A stretch of DNA of 10,510 nucleotides from Betaproteobacteria bacterium RIFCSPLOWO2_02_FULL_62_17. Its GTDB lineage: Bacteria; Pseudomonadota; Gammaproteobacteria; Burkholderiales; SG8-39. Position numbers and translations under genes: made by a program. Positions 6,605 to 10,510 of this stretch are shown piece after piece. The stretch covers positions 1,325 through 11,834 of the forward strand of contig MEQV01000302.1 in the NCBI GenBank assembly GCA_001770355.1, in the 5' to 3' direction. The notes under the pieces are model-generated. The model was given only the letters and a program-made list of their open reading frames with translations. It did not search any database and was not told the DNA's origin. The first letter of the stretch is position 1. Each line of letters starts with the position of its first letter.

Positions 6605-6724
6605 ATGCCGGATGCAAAGGCAGACACCCAGGAGGCCGTTAACAAGCCTCGCGCCCGCGAGCTGTATTTCACCTACCCGCTATCGCGCTGTGGCGCGGCG
6701 ATGGGCCTGGCCGGTCTGGTATAA
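6605..6724 (+). CDS. Orphan 39-aa reading frame, possible N-terminal remnant of a membrane transporter
   Basis: This frame opens with ATG (MPDAKADTQEAVNKPR), continues ELYFTYPLSRCGAAMGLAGL and V, and stops with TAA. The last part has the look of the start of the first membrane segment in TDT/SLAC1-type (TehA-like) transporters, where an FPVS...VMGLAGL pattern is common. The frame stops exactly where that helix should continue, so it may be the leftover 5' end of a deleted gene. There is no obvious ribosome-binding site. It could also be chance coding; the likeness is short and from memory. Confidence 0.3.
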   Translation: MPDAKADTQEAVNKPRARELYFTYPLSRCGAAMGLAGLV

Positions 6725-6746
6725 ATGAATTTTGAAGGGTTCCAGC

Positions 6747-7361
6747 ATGCCTGATTCCTCACCGGCGCCGCAACCGCGTGCCGCCCACGGCGTCATAACG
6801 CCTTGGATGATTTACCTGATGTACACCAAGGTCACGCTGGTGGGCTTTGGCGGCACCATGTTCTGGATCCGCCGCAAGCTGGTCGATGACCTGAAGTGGA
6901 TCACCGAGACCGAATTCGCCGAGTATTTCGCGCTCGGACAGTTGATTCCCGGCGGCGCGAACCTCTTCAATATGGCGCTGCTGATCGGACATCGCTTCGC
7001 CGGCGTGAGCGGCGCATTTGCCGCCGGCGCGGGATTCATCAGCGTGCCGTTTTTCGTGATGGTCGCGATGGCGCTGCTATACCTCAACTTCGGCGCGCAA
7101 CCGCTGGTCAACAAGGCGCTCACCGGCATGTTTGCCGTGGTCGTGGGCATGATGCTCGCCAACGCCTGGAAAATGGCAGGCGCGGTACCGCGACGCTGGC
7201 GTCCCTGGGCTTTTTGTCTGGTGACCTTTGCCGGTGTGGGAGCATTGCGCTTTCCGCTGGTTTGGATGATGCTCGCGCTCGCGCCCCTGGCGGTTGGCCT
7301 GGCCTGGCGCGATGTCGCCGCGGCGCGGCGCGCCGTGGCTGCCGCGGGTGAAAGCCAGTGA
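6747..7361 (+). CDS. Chromate transporter (CHR) family, short-chain half 1
   Basis: This is a 204-aa integral membrane protein with one CHR domain. The family signature is clear: KVTLVGFGGTMFWIRRKLVD (28-47), the W-I-T-E-T-E-F-A-E-Y segment, and FALGQLIPGGANLFNMA (61-77), followed by several hydrophobic segments. CHR proteins export chromate or related oxyanions. Short-chain members of about 200 aa usually occur as two adjacent genes whose products act together, as here. The ATG at 6747 is preferred over the TTG at 6732 because GAAGGG lies at a suitable distance upstream and the protein then begins with a short polar tail. The stop overlaps the start of the second half, so translation is probably coupled. 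Real substrates of environmental CHR pairs are often unknown. Confidence 0.9.
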   Translation: MPDSSPAPQPRAAHGVITPWMIYLMYTKVTLVGFGGTMFWIRRKLVDDLKWITETEFAEYFALGQLIPGGANLFNMALLIGHRFAGVSGAFAAGAGFISVPFFVMVAMALLYLNFGAQPLVNKALTGMFAVVVGMMLANAWKMAGAVPRRWRPWAFCLVTFAGVGALRFPLVWMMLALAPLAVGLAWRDVAAARRAVAAAGESQ

Positions 7362-7891
7362 TCAGCAAGGACGAAGACCTGCTGGCGATGTTCTGGCAAT
7401 TCACGCTGCTCTCGCTGCTGGCGGTGGGGGGGCTGAATTCGGTGATTCCCGACATCCAGCGCTATGTGGTGGAAGACAGCGGCTGGCTCAGCGCGCGCCA
7501 GTTCGGCGAAGTGTATGCGCTGTCGCAGGCGACGCCCGGCCCCAACGTGATGGTCGTGACCATGCTGGGCGCGCTGGTGGCGGGCTGGAGCGGCGCGCTG
7601 GTGGTGACCATCGCGCTGTTTCTTCCCGGCACCGTGATGACTTCGGTCATGATTCATCTGAATACCCGCAATCCCGACACCGTCTTCGCGGCGGCCATGC
7701 GCCGCGGACTAGCGCCGGTCACCATCGGGCTGACCATGTCGACCGCCTGGGTCATGCTCTCCACGCTTTCGGCCGACTGGCGCGGCGTGGTGATGGCTTT
7801 TGTCACCGCGCTGGTGGTGTTGCGCACGCGCATGAATCCGCTCTGGCTGATGGGCGCGGGGGCGATCATCGGCATGTTGGATATTCTTTAG
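7358..7891 (+). CDS. Chromate transporter (CHR) family, short-chain half 2
   Basis: This is a 177-aa membrane protein with the second type of CHR domain: FTLLSLLAVGGLNSVIPDIQ (15-34), WLSARQFGEVYALSQATPGPN (43-63), then hydrophobic segments including ALFLPGTVMTSV. The GTG start at 7358 overlaps the TGA of the preceding CHR gene by four bases (GTGA), which points to translational coupling and a fixed ratio of the two halves. Together they are equivalent to one long-chain ChrA-type transporter. No strong ribosome-binding site precedes the GTG, in agreement with coupling. The EamA-type permease starts 15 bases after its stop, so the three genes probably share a transcript. Confidence 0.9.
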   Translation: MISKDEDLLAMFWQFTLLSLLAVGGLNSVIPDIQRYVVEDSGWLSARQFGEVYALSQATPGPNVMVVTMLGALVAGWSGALVVTIALFLPGTVMTSVMIHLNTRNPDTVFAAAMRRGLAPVTIGLTMSTAWVMLSTLSADWRGVVMAFVTALVVLRTRMNPLWLMGAGAIIGMLDIL

Positions 7892-7906
7892 GCGATCGGA
7901 ACCCCG

Positions 7907-8962
7907 GTGACGCCAATCCAGCCAGGCATCGCAGCGGCGCTCGCCGCGGCGGTGCTGTTCGGTTCGGGCACCCCGCTGGCCAAGGCGCTGCTGGATCACA
8001 CCGGTGCGTGGCTGCTCGCGGCATTGCTGTATCTGGGCTCGGGTATCGGCCTGTGGCTGGTGCGCCGGCTGCGCGCTTCGCCGGGCGTAAGCCTGTCGCG
8101 AAATGATTGGGGCTGGCTCGCCGGCGCCATCGTTTCAGGCGGCATGCTGGGACCGGTGCTGCTGATGACGGGACTTGCCGCGATGCCGGCCTCCGGCGCG
8201 GCGCTGCTGCTCAATGCCGAGGTGGTGTTCACGGCGCTGCTGGCCTGGTTTGTGTTCCGGGAAAACTTCGATGCGCGTATCGCGCTGGGCATGTTCGCCA
8301 TCGTTGCCGGCGCCGTTGTGCTGGCATGGCCCGCGGACAATTCACCCGGGTTCGCCAGTGTGTGGCCTGCGCTGGCGGTGCTTACGGCGTGTTTCGCGTG
8401 GGCTGTCGACAACAATCTCACCCGCAAAGTGGCGTTCGCCGACGCCTCCTGGATCGCGATGATCAAGGGTCTGGTGGCGGGGGCAACCAACCTGGTGCTG
8501 GCATTTTCCCTGGGTGCCCAATGGCCGGGCTCGGCCACCGTCCTGGGCGCGGCGCTGATCGGTTTTCTGAGTTACGGCGCCAGCCTGGTGCTGTTCGTGG
8601 TCGCCCTGCGGCATCTGGGCAGCGCGCGCACCGGCGCCTATTTTTCGGTGGCGCCGTTTTTCGGCGCTGCCGCGGCGCTCGCGGTGCTTGGCGAGCCCAT
8701 GACGATGCAATTGTTCGCGGGGGCGGCGTTGATGGCGGTGGGCGTTGCGCTGCATCTGACCGAGCGCCATGAACACGCGCATGCGCATGCGGAGCTGATG
8801 CATACGCACGAACACGAGCATGGAACCGGTGATCTCCATCACGAACATGCGCACGATGCGCCGGTGCCGCCGGGTACGCGGCACAGCCATCCGCACCTTC
8901 ATCTGCCGCTGACCCATTCCCACAATCATTTCCCGGATATGCACCACCGGCACGGGCATTGA
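7907..8962 (+). CDS. EamA/DMT-family permease with histidine-rich C-terminal tail
   Basis: This 351-aa protein has two EamA repeats (about 10 hydrophobic segments) in residues about 1-283. Recognisable parts are AAAVLFGSGTPLAKALL, the PASGAALLLNAEVVFTALLA helix, and in the second half YFSVAPFFGAAAALAVLGEP. After the last helix comes a soluble tail rich in His: 23 of the last 67 residues, in patterns such as HEHAHAHAE, HTHEHEH, HSHPHLHLP and MHHRHGH. Such tails bind Ni, Zn, Co or Cu in several metal transporters. DMT permeases usually move small organic molecules, so a metal-binding tail suggests a metal-related or metal-sensing role; the substrate is not known. The start is a GTG, 15 bases after the CHR gene, with a weak ribosome-binding site. 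A cation-efflux-like locus begins just downstream. Confidence 0.87.
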   Translation: MTPIQPGIAAALAAAVLFGSGTPLAKALLDHTGAWLLAALLYLGSGIGLWLVRRLRASPGVSLSRNDWGWLAGAIVSGGMLGPVLLMTGLAAMPASGAALLLNAEVVFTALLAWFVFRENFDARIALGMFAIVAGAVVLAWPADNSPGFASVWPALAVLTACFAWAVDNNLTRKVAFADASWIAMIKGLVAGATNLVLAFSLGAQWPGSATVLGAALIGFLSYGASLVLFVVALRHLGSARTGAYFSVAPFFGAAAALAVLGEPMTMQLFAGAALMAVGVALHLTERHEHAHAHAELMHTHEHEHGTGDLHHEHAHDAPVPPGTRHSHPHLHLPLTHSHNHFPDMHHRHGH

Positions 8963-8978
8963 AGGGGTATGCGCGACC

Positions 8979-8992
8979 TTGACATGCGTCAA
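8979..8992. promoter_or_regulatory. FNR/DNR-like box TTGAC-N4-GTCAA
   Basis: This is a perfect 5+5 inverted repeat with a 4-base spacer, in the form bound by Crp/FNR-superfamily regulators (FNR consensus TTGAT-N4-ATCAA; DNR/NNR types tolerate C/G at the inner position). It lies just after the stop of the His-rich permease and about 90 bases before the exported-protein gene. If the TACAGT at 9015-9020 is the -10, the box centre is near -41.5, as in class II activated promoters. Confidence 0.5.
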
Positions 8993-9014
8993 ATGCCGGG
9001 GGCCGGCACGGCGC

Positions 9015-9020
9015 TACAGT
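9015..9020 (+). promoter_or_regulatory. Candidate -10 element (TACAGT) paired with the FNR-like box
   Basis: TACAGT is close to TATAAT and lies 22 bases after the FNR-like box, the spacing expected for a class II FNR-type promoter with a start near 9027. An alternative promoter, TTGTCG at 9047-9052 and TAGACT at 9069-9074 with 16-base spacing, would start transcription almost at the ATG at 9082 and give a nearly leaderless message. Confidence 0.35.
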
Positions 9021-9081
9021 CCACATCGCCAATTCATTTGAACCCCTTGTCGACTGCCAGGCGCATGCTAGACTATTTGCC

Positions 9082-9477
9082 ATGAATCTATCCCGGTATA
9101 AACGCAGGTTGCTAATGCTGTTCGGCGTGGGGGTAATGTTGTTCGTGCAGATCGCCATGGCCGCCAACGCATGCATGGATATGCGACCGGCTGAGGCGAT
9201 CTCGATGGCAGCCGCCATGGCGGAAATGAGTCCTCCCTGCCATGAGGCGGATCCCGGCGAACTCAATGCCTGTGTGACCAGTCGCCAGGTAGGCGTTTGG
9301 CCATCCGTAGATACCCAGCCCACGCCTCTTGCCGCGCCGCTGCCGGTGCTTGCCTACGACATCGCCAGGCAGGATTTCCCCCCTGCAATGCTTTCCGACC
9401 AAGGCTACGCGCAGGCGCTGCTCAAGCGTGTTACCGCGCCGCCAGCCATGGTGCGGAACTGCTGCCTCCAAATCTAA
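9082..9477 (+). CDS. Small exported Cys/Met/His-containing protein at the head of an efflux locus
   Basis: This 131-aa protein starts with a signal peptide: SRYKRR, a hydrophobic core (about 10-26), and a likely cleavage after AMA near residue 27. The mature part has Cys at 31, 53, 64, 127 and 128, many Met in the first third (CMDM, ISMAAAMAEMS), PPCHE, and ends in RVTAPPAMVRNCCLQI. I recall unnamed proteins of this shape just upstream of metal RND efflux genes in beta- and gammaproteobacteria. Cys, Met and His suggest copper or another soft metal as ligand. No enzymatic domain is visible and the function is unknown. There is no clear ribosome-binding site. The TolC-family gene begins 75 bases downstream. 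Confidence 0.75.
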   Translation: MNLSRYKRRLLMLFGVGVMLFVQIAMAANACMDMRPAEAISMAAAMAEMSPPCHEADPGELNACVTSRQVGVWPSVDTQPTPLAAPLPVLAYDIARQDFPPAMLSDQGYAQALLKRVTAPPAMVRNCCLQI

Positions 9478-9552
9478 ACCTCCAAACTTCCGCTTGCGTT
9501 CGCAGCTGCCCCAGGTGCTGCAAATTCCATTGTTGTTGTCCATGGAGGTCGT

Positions 9553-10510
9553 ATGTTTGCTTTCGTCGAATTATTACACTGCAGGGCTATCCTTCGCGCG
9601 CTTCCGATCGCGCTGTCCGCAGCACTTCTGGGGCAGATAGCCGCGGCCGCGGGGACCGCATTAGCAGGCGAAGCGGAGAGTCTGGAAATTAGGAGCCCTG
9701 CCTCGGTGGTGTTTGTACAGGCAGCTGCGGCGGCGCAAGCACGGCTCCCGGAGGTGGCGTTACAGCAACTGATCGGTGAGGCGCTCAAGCACAACCCCGA
9801 AATCGCCGCGGCCTCGCATGAAAAGGACGCCGCCGGCCACCGCATTTCACCGGCGGGGGCGCTCGACGATCCGATGCTCGAGGCCGGGTTCCTGAATCTG
9901 CCGATCAATACTTTTCGCTTCAACGCCGAAGACATGACGATGAAGATGCTGGGCATCGCGCAGAAACTCCCCTACCCCGGCAAGCTCGGCCTGCGCCAGG
10001 AAGTCGCCGTCAAAAATTCCGAGTCGCTCGCATTCGGTTACCGCGAAACCGTCAGCCGCGTGATCCGGGAAGTCAAAATCAATTACTACGATCTGGCGTT
10101 GATCGATCGCTCGATTGATCTTCTGGAACGCAACCGCCTGCTCGTCGAGCAACTGTTGCGCATCGCCGAGGGCCGCTACAGCGTCGGCCAGAGCGCGCAG
10201 GCCGAGGTGCTCAAGGCACAGACGCAGCTCGCCAAGATGACCGAGGAACTGGTACGCATGAGGCGCGAGCGGCGCACCATGGAGGCGGATCTCCAGCGCG
10301 CCCTGGGCCGCGGCGCGGATGCCGCCTCGATCCGTCCCGAAATGCCGGGACTGGACAGCGTTCCTCTGCGCATCGGCGAGTTGCGCGAGGTCGCGCTGCG
10401 CGAGCGGCCGCAGCTTCTGGGCCTGCAATCGCTGATCGACAAGAGCCAGAAATCCCTGGAACTGGCGCGCAAAGAATACTACCCGGACTTTGACGTACGC
10501 CTCGCCTACG
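9553..10510 (+). CDS. TolC-family outer-membrane efflux protein, CzcC/CusC-like (3' end outside window)
   Basis: At least 319 residues are present before the window ends. The start ATG at 9553 follows GGAGG (9544-9548). An N-terminal hydrophobic stretch (about 12-38) acts as export signal. After a variable linker the OEP domain begins with LPEVALQQLIGEALKHNPEI (65-84), then LDDPMLEAGFLNLP and the family mark AQKLPYPGKLGLRQEVAV. Long helices with coiled-coil character follow (INYYDLALIDRSIDLLERNR; GRYSVGQSAQAEVLKAQTQL), as in the periplasmic alpha-barrel. This form is typical of outer-membrane partners of heavy-metal RND pumps, forming the exit duct with a membrane-fusion protein and an RND transporter. 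Those genes should lie just downstream, outside the window. The metal (Cu/Ag or Co/Zn/Cd) cannot be decided here. About 100-150 residues are missing at the 3' end. Confidence 0.9.
   Translation, partial: MFAFVELLHCRAILRALPIALSAALLGQIAAAAGTALAGEAESLEIRSPASVVFVQAAAAAQARLPEVALQQLIGEALKHNPEIAAASHEKDAAGHRISPAGALDDPMLEAGFLNLPINTFRFNAEDMTMKMLGIAQKLPYPGKLGLRQEVAVKNSESLAFGYRETVSRVIREVKINYYDLALIDRSIDLLERNRLLVEQLLRIAEGRYSVGQSAQAEVLKAQTQLAKMTEELVRMRRERRTMEADLQRALGRGADAASIRPEMPGLDSVPLRIGELREVALRERPQLLGLQSLIDKSQKSLELARKEYYPDFDVRLAY

Noticed and set aside
8342..8992. Minus-strand frame opposite the His-rich permease
   Set aside because: Its Met/Arg-rich composition is only the complement of the His codons and hydrophobic segments of the real gene.

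Overview
The window is GC-rich and densely coded. Its protein families fit a metabolically versatile proteobacterium; beta- or gamma-Proteobacteria is my guess from protein style, with no marker gene present. Three blocks are visible: a catabolic block built on molybdenum hydroxylases, interrupted by a patch of mobile-element debris; a run of membrane transporters; and the start of a metal-type efflux locus.

Left block (1-2862). The window opens inside the C-terminal part of a xanthine dehydrogenase-family molybdopterin-binding (large) subunit that ends at 629. A minus-strand gene (877-1341) follows; its small protein joins a sigma-region-4-like helix-turn-helix to a C-terminal domain like that of RNA polymerase alpha. 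Next, 1469-2388 holds broken mobile-element pieces: the first 98 codons of an IS110-type transposase joined directly to opposite-strand remains of two different tyrosine recombinases. Upstream of the recombinase start, 2447-2554 carries four ATGTGCAG half-sites, two of them in a perfect 26-bp palindrome.

Central block (2863-6724). A complete second molybdopterin large subunit (788 aa) is paralogous to the partial one: its C-terminal part is somewhat over half identical by hand alignment. A short REP-like hairpin separates it from a 416-aa alpha/beta hydrolase with a helical N-terminal domain, resembling the FrsA / 2,6-dihydropseudooxynicotine hydrolase group. A molybdenum hydroxylase next to this kind of C-C hydrolase suggests oxidation of a heteroaromatic or related compound followed by hydrolytic cleavage. 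That is inference; the FAD and iron-sulfur subunits are not encoded here. A 39-codon orphan reading frame, possibly a gene remnant, lies between the hydrolase and the transporters.

Right block (6747-10510). Two short chromate-transporter (CHR) half-proteins overlap by four bases. They are followed by an EamA/DMT-family permease with an extraordinary histidine-rich tail (23 His in its last 67 residues). After an FNR/DNR-like box (TTGAC-N4-GTCAA) with a plausible -10 at class II spacing come a small exported Cys/Met-containing protein and a TolC-family outer-membrane protein of CzcC/CusC type that runs off the window. The last two probably start a metal RND efflux operon. The His-rich permease may contribute to the same metal-handling function, but this is inferred from position and composition only.
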